Source: Rhodoligotrophos sp. CJ14 (GTDB lineage: Bacteria > Pseudomonadota > Alphaproteobacteria > Rhizobiales > Im1). Taken from it: a stretch of DNA of 64,000 nt. The translations under genes and the position numbers were made by a program. Location: positions 4,166,001 to 4,230,000 of the forward strand of contig NZ_CP133319.1 in NCBI RefSeq assembly GCF_038811545.1, given 5' to 3'. This document shows, one piece after another, positions 19,420 to 27,405 of this stretch. Each line of letters begins with the position of its first letter. The first letter of the stretch is position 1. The notes beneath the pieces are model-generated. The model was not told the origin of the DNA, searched no databases, and worked only from the letters and a program-made list of their open reading frames with translations.

Positions 19420-19456
19420 GCCCCAGAGGATTGCAGTGAGGATCTCCGAAGGTGAG

Positions 19457-19652
19457 AGATTTCATGTGAACGCCGTTGCTTCGGGAAATATCGACGCCGA
19501 TGCACGCGCCTGAAAATCACGAAGCGCTCGGCGCCTTCTCGCCTATCGGACGCATGAGTGAACATGTGATATCGCCATCCTGTTTCGGCTCTGCACCGTT
19601 TATCACCGGAGAGAGTCTGCACATCGACGGTGGGCAAAGCGCCGGCCGCTGA
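19457..19652 (+). pseudogene. Decayed 3' end of an SDR oxidoreductase gene
   Basis: The two joined frames read FHVNAVASGNIDA, then (after a one-base shift near 19499) MHAPENHEALGAFSPIGRM, and finally FITGESLHIDGGQSAGR before a stop at 19650-19652. That is the C-terminal third of an SDR (VNAVSPG ... PIGRM ... APFITGE ... HVDGG), with a frameshift and a short garbled stretch between GRM and SAPF. The catalytic and cofactor domains are absent. It is a remnant, not a working gene. Confidence 0.75.
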
Positions 19653-19681
19653 GATGCGACATCACACGTAGGAGGAAGAAA

Positions 19682-20377
19682 GTGACGCTCGATCATCCAA
19701 TTTTCGCGCGTTGGCCGGCGCAGTACCCTGATCGGCTCCAGCTCTTTTCTCTGCCGACGCCCAACGGCGTAAAGGTCGGCATCATGCTGGAGGAAACGGG
19801 CCTCGCCTATGAGCCGCATCGGATCGACATCATGGCGGCCGAAAATCACGACCCGGCCTTTCTCGCGCTCAACCCCAACGGCAAGATTCCCGCCATCTAC
19901 GATCCCGACGGGCCGAGCGGCAAGCCGCTCGCGCTGTTCGAATCGGGCGCGATCCTCCTTTACCTCGCCGACAAGACGGGACGATTCATCTCGGCCGATC
20001 CGAACACCCGCTACGAAACGATCCAGTGGGTGATGTGGCAGATGGGCGGTGTCGGGCCGATGTTCGGCCAGGTCGGCTTCTTCAACAAATTCGCGGGCAA
20101 GGCCTATGAGGACAAGCGCCCGCGCGATCGCTACGCAAAGGAGTCCGCGCGGCTGCTTGGTGTCCTCGACGAACGGCTCGCCGGTCGCGACTGGGTGATG
20201 GGCGCCGACTATAGCATCGCCGATATTTCCCTGCTCGGCTGGGTGCGCAACCTGATCGGCTTTTACGAAGCGCGCGAGCTGGTCGGCTTCGATCGTTTTC
20301 TTCATGTGCAGGCGTGGCTCGACCGTGGCCTAGCACGTCCGGCAGTGCAGCGCGGGCTGGAGGTGACGGCGAGCTAG
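19682..20377 (+). CDS. Glutathione S-transferase (YghU/Ure2p-like)
   Basis: A 231-residue cytosolic GST. The thioredoxin-like N-terminal domain has FSLPTPNGVKVGIMLEE and ALNPNGKIPAIYDPDG. The Glu-Ser pair that binds the gamma-glutamyl part of glutathione is ALFESGAILLYLADK. The C-terminal helical domain carries IQWVMWQMGGVGPMFGQ, typical of the nu/YghU branch. The start is GTG at 19682, set by AGGAGG at 19670-19675. Its last 60 bases are repeated at 20917-20979. Confidence 0.93.
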   Translation: MTLDHPIFARWPAQYPDRLQLFSLPTPNGVKVGIMLEETGLAYEPHRIDIMAAENHDPAFLALNPNGKIPAIYDPDGPSGKPLALFESGAILLYLADKTGRFISADPNTRYETIQWVMWQMGGVGPMFGQVGFFNKFAGKAYEDKRPRDRYAKESARLLGVLDERLAGRDWVMGADYSIADISLLGWVRNLIGFYEARELVGFDRFLHVQAWLDRGLARPAVQRGLEVTAS

Positions 20378-20410
20378 AGAGGGTCTGTGAAGAGCGAAGC
20401 GAGGGTATTT

Positions 20411-20881
20411 ATGATTGAAATCACTGCCGACATGCAGGCGATCATCAAGCAGGCGATACTGTCTTTCGTTGCGACAGTCAACGAGGACGGAACGCCTAAT
20501 CTTTCGCCGAAGGCGTCTTTGACGGTCGCGAACGGTACTCTCTACTTCGCCGATATTGCATCGCCCCAGACGATACAGAACCTGAGGCGCAGCCCCTTCA
20601 TCGAAATCAACGTGGTCGATATCTTTCAGAGACGCGGTTATCGATTTAAGGGCCGTGCTTCGATACTGCCGCCAGGTGATGACGAGTATCTGATGATCGC
20701 CGACTGGGTTCGGGCGACGAACGGCCCCGAATACCCTGTCGATCACGTCGTTAGAATCGAAACCACTTCGATCAGCCCGCTGCTGTCGCCGGCCCATATC
20801 TTTGCCAGCCCTCCTCGCAGCCAGGACGAGATCAGCAACACCTACCATCAAAAATACGGTGTGAAACCCATCGGGTCATAG
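20411..20881 (+). CDS. Pyridoxamine 5'-phosphate oxidase-like protein
   Basis: A 156-residue flavin-binding split-barrel protein. ILSFVATVNEDGTPNLSPKASLTV and LYFADIASPQTIQNLRRSPFIEINVVD match the PNPOx-like family. Members bind FMN or F420, but this short form is not the vitamin B6 enzyme itself. GAGGG at 20401-20405 supports the ATG at 20411; a GTG at 20387 is an alternative. It continues the run of redox genes. Confidence 0.85.
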   Translation: MIEITADMQAIIKQAILSFVATVNEDGTPNLSPKASLTVANGTLYFADIASPQTIQNLRRSPFIEINVVDIFQRRGYRFKGRASILPPGDDEYLMIADWVRATNGPEYPVDHVVRIETTSISPLLSPAHIFASPPRSQDEISNTYHQKYGVKPIGS

Positions 20882-20916
20882 GCGCGGGGCTAGGGTTGGC
20901 TCTGCCGAAATGCGTC

Positions 20917-20979
20917 GGCCTCGGCCGTGGCTTTGTGCGTCCGGCAGTGCAGCACGGACTGGAGGTGACGGCGGCATGA
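20917..20979 (+). pseudogene. Remnant of a second GST gene (3' end only)
   Basis: The 21 codons ending in the stop at 20977-20979 read LGRGFVRPAVQHGLEVTAA near the end. They align codon by codon with the last 21 codons of the intact GST (20315-20377, LDRGLARPAVQRGLEVTAS). A tandem GST copy was probably deleted, leaving this tail. Its GGAGGTG may now serve as a ribosome site for an ATG at 20976. Confidence 0.7.
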
Positions 20980-21017
20980 AGAACAAAGATCAACCGATAC
21001 TCAGAGTGAGAAAACTC

Positions 21018-21437
21018 ATGAAGTTTCGAACCATGATCGCCGGCGCGTGCACTGCGCTCGCTATCTCGATGGCCGGCCCCGTCTTGGCCCGTGATGGCGA
21101 AGGGCAAACCGTTACGAAGAACTTCGAGGCGGCCATTCCCAATATCCCTGGCAAGTCGCTGATCGCCGTGGAAGTTGATTACCAACCCGGCGCAGCCTCT
21201 GCACCCCATACCCACGCCAAGTCGGCTTTCATCTACGCCTATGTGATCTCGGGCGCGATCGAATCGAAGGTGAACGACGGCGAGACGCGAATCTATACGG
21301 CAGGTGAGAGCTGGTCGGAACCGCCGGGTGCGACCCACTCCATCAGCCGCAACGCGAGCAAGACCGAGCCGGCAAAGCTGCTCGCTGTCTTCATCCTCGA
21401 CGCCAATGACAAAGCACTGACCACGCCCATCAAATAA
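21018..21437 (+). CDS. Exported cupin-domain protein
   Basis: A 139-residue single-domain cupin with a signal peptide (MKFRTMIAGACTALAISMAGPVLA). The metal-site region reads PGAASAPHTHAKSAFIYAYVISG, and the second motif EPPGATHSISRN follows. Small periplasmic cupins of this type are common beside RclC- and DoxX-like genes in stress clusters; the substrate is unknown. An upstream ATG at 20976 follows GGAGGTG and would add 14 residues before the signal peptide. Confidence 0.85.
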   Translation: MKFRTMIAGACTALAISMAGPVLARDGEGQTVTKNFEAAIPNIPGKSLIAVEVDYQPGAASAPHTHAKSAFIYAYVISGAIESKVNDGETRIYTAGESWSEPPGATHSISRNASKTEPAKLLAVFILDANDKALTTPIK

Positions 21438-21554
21438 TCCCCTGGACGCATCGGCCCCACCAAGGTTTGAGGTCTTGCATCGTGCAAGACCCGCGAGCCG
21501 CTATCAGGGAATGGCGGTGAAACTGCATTTCCCCCGAAGCACACTCAACTCAAA

Positions 21555-22064
21555 ATGAGATTGGAAATGTCCAACCCTGTTCGTCTTCAAATCGCTGAAA
21601 GAGGCGCTGGCTCTCTCAATGTGCTGGCGCTGCTGAGATGGGCTTTGGTCGTTGTCTTTCTTTGGTTCGGCGGAATGAAGTTCACCGCATACGAAGCAGC
21701 CGGTATTGCACCGTTCATTGAGCACAGCCCGATCATAAGCTGGCTGCATGCCCTGTTCGGAGTTCAAGGGGCGAGCTACGTCATCGGGATAATCGAACTG
21801 TCGACCGCCGCTGCTCTCATCCTTGGGGCGTTTCAGCCCGTTTTTTCCGCATTGGGAGCGGCGATGTCCGCTGCGACCTATCTTATTACGCTCACCTTCT
21901 TCTTGAGCACCCCTGGCGTAGCAGAAGCGACGGCGGGCGGTTTTCCGGCGATCTCAGCGGCACCAGGCCAGTTCCTTCTTAAAGACCTTGTTCTGCTGGC
22001 CGCATCACTTTGCCTTCTCTCGGCCTCTGTACAAGGGCCATGGCTCAATGCTCGGAAGCCGTGA
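21555..22064 (+). CDS. DUF417 (RclC/YkgB) family membrane protein
   Basis: A 169-residue inner-membrane protein with four hydrophobic segments. It shows the family pattern FWFGGMKFTAYEAAGIAPFIEHSP-like near 40-60, then IGIIELSTAAALILG, FFLSTPG and GQFLLKDLVLL. E. coli RclC belongs to the reactive-chlorine resistance operon under the AraC-type RclR. An AraC gene also heads this run. A role in oxidant resistance is an inference. ATG at 21567 is an alternative start. Confidence 0.85.
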   Translation: MRLEMSNPVRLQIAERGAGSLNVLALLRWALVVVFLWFGGMKFTAYEAAGIAPFIEHSPIISWLHALFGVQGASYVIGIIELSTAAALILGAFQPVFSALGAAMSAATYLITLTFFLSTPGVAEATAGGFPAISAAPGQFLLKDLVLLAASLCLLSASVQGPWLNARKP

Positions 22065-22116
22065 CCAATTTCTATGACCAGAGCCGCGGTGTGCCGAGTG
22101 CGGCCACGTCGCTGGT

Positions 22117-22233
22117 TCATCTCGCGAAGAACCGGTGCACACGGGCCTCGACCGTCTGGACGCCCCATCCGGCGAAAAGGCCGATCGCATTTGCCAAGGC
22201 CAGTTGCGCAAGGGAGTCCAGTTGCGCTGCCAT
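22117..22233 (-). CDS. Possible 38-residue protein with strong ribosome site
   Basis: MAAQLDSLAQLALANAIG begins a 38-codon frame. It is preceded by GAAAGGAGGAAGATC, as good a ribosome site as any in the window. It lies 40 bp after the SDR stop on the same strand. The peptide could form an amphipathic or membrane helix. It may be a true small gene of the SDR operon, or the truncated start of a lost gene; nothing in the following DNA continues it convincingly. Confidence 0.4.
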   Translation of the reverse strand: MAAQLDSLAQLALANAIGLFAGWGVQTVEARVHRFFAR

Positions 22234-22272
22234 GATCTTCCTCCTTTCGTCCTGGCTTTGCGTTGGTGAGGC

Positions 22273-23007
22273 TCAGTTCATGCCGCCATTGGCGTAGATG
22301 ACCTGGCCATTGACCCAGCGCGTGCGTCCGGCCAGGAACGAGACCACCTCGGCGATATCGGCGGGCGTTCCGAGCCGCTCGAGCGGGTTGAGCTTGGCGA
22401 GCCGATCGATGGTGGCCTCGTCCTTGCCATTCAGGAAGAGGTCCGTGGCCGTCGGGCCAGGCGCGACGGTGTTGACCGTGATGTCCCGGCCACGCAGCTC
22501 ACGGGCGAGGATCATGCCGATGGCTTCGACCGCCCCCTTGCTGGCGGCATAGGCGGCATAGCCCGGGAGCCCCTGGCGCTCGGCCGAGGTCGAGACATTG
22601 ATGATGGCACCGCCGTTGCGGACGTGCCTGGCGGCGAACTGATCGACAATGAACGTGCCGCGCACATTTATCCTGTGCATGCGGTCGAATGCATCGAGGT
22701 CGAATTCGGCGACCGGACCCAGCACCATGATGCCGGCGCAGCTCACGACGACGTCGATGCCGCCGAACTCGCGCGTCGCGGTATCGAACATGGCCGCGAC
22801 GGCCGCTTCGTCGGCCACATCCGCCTGCATGGCGATGGCTCGTCCACCCGCAGCCTTGATGGACTCGATCGTCTGCTGGGCCTCTGCCGCCTGACTTGCA
22901 TAGTTGACGACAACGGCGAAGCCATCATGGGCCAGCCGCTCTGCGATGGCCTTGCCGATCCCGCGTGACGCGCCCGTGACGATCGCCGTCCTTCCATCAT
23001 TGGTCAT
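22273..23007 (-). CDS. SDR family oxidoreductase
   Basis: A 244-residue classical SDR. TGASRGIG (11-18) binds the cofactor, followed by CAGIMVLG in place of NNAG and catalytic Tyr-x3-Lys in YAAYAASKGA. It ends with VNGQVIYANGGMN. The best family match by eye is the FabG-like or glucose 1-dehydrogenase-like group; the substrate is unknown. It is divergent from the LysR gene, the usual layout for a LysR target. Confidence 0.9.
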   Translation of the reverse strand: MTNDGRTAIVTGASRGIGKAIAERLAHDGFAVVVNYASQAAEAQQTIESIKAAGGRAIAMQADVADEAAVAAMFDTATREFGGIDVVVSCAGIMVLGPVAEFDLDAFDRMHRINVRGTFIVDQFAARHVRNGGAIINVSTSAERQGLPGYAAYAASKGAVEAIGMILARELRGRDITVNTVAPGPTATDLFLNGKDEATIDRLAKLNPLERLGTPADIAEVVSFLAGRTRWVNGQVIYANGGMN

Positions 23008-23069
23008 GATGTTGCTCCTTCTCTCTCTGGCAACAAATTGCGCTGCCGCTGGAGCTGCGTTCTAACTCT

Positions 23070-23093
23070 TGATCATGCATTATCAGAATGCAT
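23070..23093. promoter_or_regulatory. Candidate LysR-type binding site
   Basis: TGAT-N8-ATCA (23070-23085) fits the T-N11-A LTTR box, and it overlaps ATGCAT-N7-ATGCAT (23075-23093). Both lie in the 121-bp gap between the divergent SDR and LysR genes. Autoregulation and SDR control are the expected roles. Confidence 0.5.
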
Positions 23094-23128
23094 ACTGGTC
23101 AGGCTTTGAATGACTGAAAGTTTGCCTT

Positions 23129-24028
23129 ATGGCCTTCGACTCGCGGCTCCTGAGCGGGATCGGCGTTCTCTCGGCGGTGATCGAGGCCGGCAGCTTCGTG
23201 CGGGCCGGTGAGGCCCTCGGCCTTACGCAACCCGCTGTGAGCCGGGCGGTCGCGCGCCTCGAAGCGCGGATCGGGATCCGCATCTTCAATCGCACCGCGC
23301 GGTCCATCACACTCACCGACGAAGGCCGGCGGTTCTACAAAGCCGTCGCACCACACCTGTCCGGTATCGAGGAAGCAGCGGTTCTCGCGGCTGGAACCAG
23401 AGCCGTGGTGCAGGGGCGGATGCGGGTCAATGTGGACGGAGCATTCGGCCATTACATACTTGCTCCGAACCTCGAAAGATTTCTGTCCCGATATCCCGAT
23501 CTCTCGGTCGAGGTGAGCGTCAGGGACCGGATGGGCGATCTCGTCGCGGACGGGTTCGATCTGGCAGTGCGCTTCGGTGTCCCGGATCCCTCGGCGCTCA
23601 TCGGGAGGCTACTGCTCGAGACGCGCGTGATTACCTGCGCATCGCCCGAATACGTGGCGCGTCGTGGCGCGCCAGCGCATCCGAAGGATCTTGAGCAAGG
23701 GCACGAATGCGTGCTCCTGCGCGATCCGAGCACAGGGCGTCACTTCGACTGGGAATTCGTGAAGGGCGACGCGGCCGTCCCGATAGCGGCCAAAGGACAT
23801 CTTCAAGTCAATGACACGGGAAGCCTGTTAGGTGCCTCCCTGGGCGGGCAGGGGATAGCGCAACTGCTTGAGCTTTATGCGCGCGACATGCTTGCCGATG
23901 GCCGTCTCGTGCAGATCCTTCCCGATTGGTCGGACGAGACCTTTCCGCTTTATGCCTTTTATCACTCGGCCAAGCCTGTCCCCGCAAAGGTGCGGGCCTT
24001 CCTCGACTTTGTCCTCGAATTGGTGTGA
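23129..24028 (+). CDS. LysR family transcriptional regulator
   Basis: A 299-residue LTTR. The N-terminal winged helix-turn-helix (residues 8-66) has FVRAGEALGLTQPAVSRAVARLEARIG and LFNRT-like IFNRTARSITLTDEG. The effector domain follows, with the typical VEVSVRDRMGDLVADGFDLAVRFG hinge region. It most likely controls the divergent SDR gene. It is convergent with the TetR gene. Confidence 0.93.
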   Translation: MAFDSRLLSGIGVLSAVIEAGSFVRAGEALGLTQPAVSRAVARLEARIGIRIFNRTARSITLTDEGRRFYKAVAPHLSGIEEAAVLAAGTRAVVQGRMRVNVDGAFGHYILAPNLERFLSRYPDLSVEVSVRDRMGDLVADGFDLAVRFGVPDPSALIGRLLLETRVITCASPEYVARRGAPAHPKDLEQGHECVLLRDPSTGRHFDWEFVKGDAAVPIAAKGHLQVNDTGSLLGASLGGQGIAQLLELYARDMLADGRLVQILPDWSDETFPLYAFYHSAKPVPAKVRAFLDFVLELV

Positions 24029-24055
24029 TGGACGGCGCCGATGCCGGGCCCGCCG

Positions 24056-24754
24056 CTACGGCTCCTGCCGCTCATCGCGCGCTTTTTCCCCGCGCGCACT
24101 CCTCGCAGAAGCAGGTTGCACCGAGCCCTCCGTAAACAGCCCATGGCTGATCAGCTTCATGTAAGCCGTCTGAACAGTGTCGGGCACCTCGGCATTGGCA
24201 TAGCGCAGGCTCAGATAGGAACGCGCGGCCAAGAGGATATAGGCGATCGGCTCGAGCTCCTCATCGGTGAAGTCATTGAGCTCCCCGCGCCGCTTGGCTC
24301 TCCGCAACGCGCGAATATATCCCTCGCCAAGTGTTTCCACATGGCGCCGGAACACGGTGGGGACGAAAACCTCGGCCTCGTTCAGGATCCGATAGAATTC
24401 CGGATGCAGCCTGAGAAAGTCGAACCATGCTTCGAGCCTCGCCTCTTCTCTTGCAAGTCCCCCCGGGACCGGTGCGACTTTCTCGGTGACATGCGCAAGC
24501 AGCAGCTGGCCCAATGCCGGCAGCAGCTGCTCGAAGAGTTCTTGGCGGGATTCGAAGTAATTATAGAAGGTGCCGTGGGCGACATTGGCCGCTTGCGTAA
24601 TCTTGCTGATCGACGCGTCCGCATAACCGTAGCGGCCGACCACCCGCGCAGCAGCCAGAAACAGAGCCTGCCGAATGGCCTCCGACCGCTCGGCGCGGTT
24701 CTTGCGCGGCCGCCGTGGCTGTCTTCTTGCCTCCACCCCCGTAAATCCTTTCAT
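24056..24754 (-). CDS. TetR/AcrR family regulator of the first Liv operon
   Basis: A 232-residue repressor-type protein. A basic tail (RRQPRRPRKNRAERSE) leads into the HTH at about residues 28-72: ALFLAAARVVGRYGYADASISKITQAANVAHGTFYNYF in pieces, ending with the family hallmark GTFYNYFESRQELF. The C-terminal helical domain would bind a ligand, perhaps an acyl-CoA. It is divergent from livM, with a near-ideal palindrome in between, so control of the 24.9-36 kb operon is likely. Confidence 0.92.
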   Translation of the reverse strand: MKGFTGVEARRQPRRPRKNRAERSEAIRQALFLAAARVVGRYGYADASISKITQAANVAHGTFYNYFESRQELFEQLLPALGQLLLAHVTEKVAPVPGGLAREEARLEAWFDFLRLHPEFYRILNEAEVFVPTVFRRHVETLGEGYIRALRRAKRRGELNDFTDEELEPIAYILLAARSYLSLRYANAEVPDTVQTAYMKLISHGLFTEGSVQPASARSARGEKARDERQEP

Positions 24755-24851
24755 CGACGCGAACCACTGGCCTAAAGCACGTGATCATTGGCTGAGCAAC
24801 TTGTTGGCTGTGGCTCAAAGGTCAAGCCTTATCCGCCGCAACGCCACATTA

Positions 24852-24905
24852 TTGACAAGTCCCGCCGGCCTTGGCAATGATTGATGACCCACGAGTCATC
24901 AATCA
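24852..24905 (+). promoter_or_regulatory. Promoter and 28-bp palindromic operator of the first Liv operon
   Basis: TTGACA (24852-24857) is an ideal -35 box; AATGAT (24876-24881) is a 4/6 -10 box at 18-bp spacing. TGATTGATGAC (24878-24888) and GTCATCAATCA (24895-24905) are perfect 11-bp inverted arms around 6 bp. The palindrome covers the -10 box and the expected start of transcription, which is the classic position for TetR repression. Confidence 0.75.
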
Positions 24906-24927
24906 GATAACGAAGCACAGGGGCGTG

Positions 24928-25917
24928 GTGAGGAAATTGCCAGGAACAGGGGATACCCTTGGCCGGCCGCGGCTGCAGGCTTGGCAAGGGGACGTGCAAA
25001 CCGGAGTGCTATGGTTGGCCATAGCCGCCCTGTTGATGTTCATCGCGCCGCGCCTTTTATCGGACTATCAGCTCTACACGCTGAACTTGGCCCTCGTGAA
25101 CGTGCTGCTGGCGGTGGGTCTCAATCTCGTCATCGGCGTGAGTCGGCAATTCGCCTTGTTCACCGGCGCGCTGTTCGGTATCGGCGCCTATGCATCGGCG
25201 CTCTGCCAGCTCCACTACGGCTTTTCATTCATCGAGGCTTTGCCCGTGGCCATAGGCGCGGCAACGCTTGCCTCGGCCGCAACGAGCCTCGTCGCCTGGC
25301 GGGCTGGCGGGCTCTACCTCGCCATGATTACATTCGGTTTCGGCGAGATCTTCCAATTCATCCTCGTCCATGCCGATCAGCTGACGAACGGCCCTGATGG
25401 GCTTGCCGTGCCGCGACCGGTCATTGCGGGCACGTCCTTCGCATCGCCGGCCGATCTGTTTCTGCTGTTCCTGCCGATCACCGCCGTCGCAATCTATCTC
25501 TACCGTGTGATGGAGCGGGGCCGCCTTGGCCGCATGTTCGTGGCGCTCGGTGATTCGGAGACGGCCTTGGCGAGCATCGGCTATGATCCGCGGATGGCCA
25601 AGACGATCGCCTTTGCGATCCAGGGGGCCTATGCCGGACTGGCCGGCGCCTTCTTTGCCGCTGTGGTCGGCTTCATCGATCCCTATTCCTTCGGCCTCGA
25701 CGTGACCTTGCAGCAGCTCACCGCCATTGCGGTGGGTGGCTTCGGCAGTCTCACCGGGGCAGTGCTCGGCGGTGTGGTCCTCACCCTCATCGATCGTGTC
25801 CTCATCGACTTCCCGGGCCTGCGCGAGCTTGGTTATGGCCTGTGCCTCCTCTTCGTCTTTCTGGTGTTTCCAGGCGGGCTCGCAGGAATCCTCTCCCGGG
25901 GCAGGAGCAAGCGATGA
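24928..25917 (+). CDS. Branched-chain amino acid-type ABC transporter permease (LivM-like)
   Basis: A 329-residue inner-membrane permease of the hydrophobic amino acid transporter family. About nine or ten hydrophobic segments are present. The family motif near residue 90 is GALFGIGAYASAL, and the EAA-like loop is FVALGDSETALASIGYDPRMAKTIAF. AGGGG just before the GTGs at 24925/24928 supports this start; a TTG at 24871 would place the operator inside the gene. Its stop overlaps livG (ATGA). Confidence 0.9.
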   Translation: MRKLPGTGDTLGRPRLQAWQGDVQTGVLWLAIAALLMFIAPRLLSDYQLYTLNLALVNVLLAVGLNLVIGVSRQFALFTGALFGIGAYASALCQLHYGFSFIEALPVAIGAATLASAATSLVAWRAGGLYLAMITFGFGEIFQFILVHADQLTNGPDGLAVPRPVIAGTSFASPADLFLLFLPITAVAIYLYRVMERGRLGRMFVALGDSETALASIGYDPRMAKTIAFAIQGAYAGLAGAFFAAVVGFIDPYSFGLDVTLQQLTAIAVGGFGSLTGAVLGGVVLTLIDRVLIDFPGLRELGYGLCLLFVFLVFPGGLAGILSRGRSKR

Positions 25918-26648
25918 CGGATCTCCTGGAGATGCGCGACGTCTCGGTGCGCTTCGGTGGCCTTGCCGCGGTCTCGAATGCAAGCCTCACCATCGCCCCG
26001 CGGGAAGTGCATGCGCTCATCGGCCCGAATGGCGCCGGCAAGAGCACGGTCATCAACTGCATTTCCGGATTTCAGCGCCTTGCCGCGGGCGAGCTCTTTC
26101 TGAACGCGGTACCCTTGGCGCATATGGCCCCCTCGGCGGTCGCGCGCCGCGGCATCGCCCGCACCTTTCAGACCCCACAGCTGTTCGGCCGCTTGAGCGT
26201 CGCCGACAATATCCGCGTCGCCCATCAGCGGCTGAACCGTGCCGAAACGGGCGTAGCTCCGCTCAGCGTCGAGGAGCTGGTGAGGCTGGTCGGGTTGAGC
26301 GGAAGCGAAGATGTGCCCGCTGAGCGCCTGGCCTATGGCCAGCAGCGTCTGCTGGAAGTGGCGCGCGCCTTGGCCACCGCACCGCGACTGCTCCTGCTCG
26401 ATGAGCCCGCCGCGGGACTAAGCAGCGAAGAGGTCGATCGGCTCGCGAGCCTCGTCCGCATGATCGCGGGCGAGCTTGGAATTTCGGTGCTATTCGTCGA
26501 GCACAACGTGCCGCTCGTACGCCGCATCGCTGATCGCATCACCGTCATGAACCACGGCCTCGTCATTGCGGCGGGCGCACCGGAGGACGTGCTGGCCGAT
26601 CCCGCCGTGATCACCGCCTATCTCGGCACCGCCGCGGTGGAGCATTAG
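25914..26648 (+). CDS. ABC transporter ATP-binding protein (LivG-like)
   Basis: A 244-residue ATPase. Walker A is GPNGAGKST, the Q loop is RTFQTPQLFG, and Walker B is LLLLDEPAAGLSSEE. The signature is reduced: where LSGGxQ is expected the sequence has LAYGQQRLLEVARAL, as in most LivG proteins. The ATG overlaps the livM stop. Substrate choice depends on the binding proteins encoded downstream. Confidence 0.93.
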   Translation: MTDLLEMRDVSVRFGGLAAVSNASLTIAPREVHALIGPNGAGKSTVINCISGFQRLAAGELFLNAVPLAHMAPSAVARRGIARTFQTPQLFGRLSVADNIRVAHQRLNRAETGVAPLSVEELVRLVGLSGSEDVPAERLAYGQQRLLEVARALATAPRLLLLDEPAAGLSSEEVDRLASLVRMIAGELGISVLFVEHNVPLVRRIADRITVMNHGLVIAAGAPEDVLADPAVITAYLGTAAVEH

Positions 26649-26650
26649 CC

Positions 26651-27349
26651 ATGTTGCAGGTCGAGAGGATCGAGATCGCCTATGGGGCCGCAACCGCGAT
26701 CCGGGACGTGTCCTTCACCGTGCCGCCAGGCCAGGTGACGGCGCTGCTCGGTGCGAATGGTGCGGGAAAGACCACCATCATGCTCGGCCTGTCGGGCCTC
26801 TTGCCGGTGAAGGCCGGCCGTATCCTCTTCGACGGGGTGCCCCTCGAGACCCGCGACAGCGAGCAGCGTCTAAAGCTCGGCATCGCCCAGGTTCCGCAAG
26901 GCCGGCAGGTCTTTCCCGAGATGACGGTCATGGAAAACCTGGAACTCGGCGCTTTCGTGCGACGTGATGCTGAGATTACGACGGACCTCGCCCGTATATT
27001 GGACCTCTTTCCCCGCCTGGCCGAACGCGCCGGCCAGTTCGCCGGCACCTTGTCCGGTGGCGAGCAGCAGATGCTGGCGATCGGGAGAGCCCTCATGGCC
27101 CGCCCCAAGCTGCTGCTTTTGGATGAGCCCTCCTTAGGGCTCGCGCCCTTGGTTGTCGACATGGTCTACGAGGTCATCGGGCGTCTGGCCACCGAAGGCC
27201 TGTCGATCCTGCTCGCAGAACAAAATGTGACGAAGGGCCTATCGGTCGCAACCCAAGGCTTCGTCCTCGACCATGGCGCGGTGATCGCCGGCGGCCCGGC
27301 CCAGGGGCTCGCCACCACTGATTTCGTACGGAAGGCCTATCTGGGTTAG
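26651..27349 (+). CDS. ABC transporter ATP-binding protein (LivF-like)
   Basis: A 232-residue ATPase. It has Walker A GANGAGKTT, signature LSGGEQQMLAIGRALM, Walker B LLLLDEPSLGLAP and the LivF-type LAEQNV switch. It begins 2 bp after livG and completes the two-ATPase engine of the importer. Confidence 0.93.
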   Translation: MLQVERIEIAYGAATAIRDVSFTVPPGQVTALLGANGAGKTTIMLGLSGLLPVKAGRILFDGVPLETRDSEQRLKLGIAQVPQGRQVFPEMTVMENLELGAFVRRDAEITTDLARILDLFPRLAERAGQFAGTLSGGEQQMLAIGRALMARPKLLLLDEPSLGLAPLVVDMVYEVIGRLATEGLSILLAEQNVTKGLSVATQGFVLDHGAVIAGGPAQGLATTDFVRKAYLG

Positions 27350-27405
27350 CTGGCCCTGCGCTCGCAGTGGCCTCGAATGTTTCGACGCGAAGGAGATTTC
27401 AGAGG

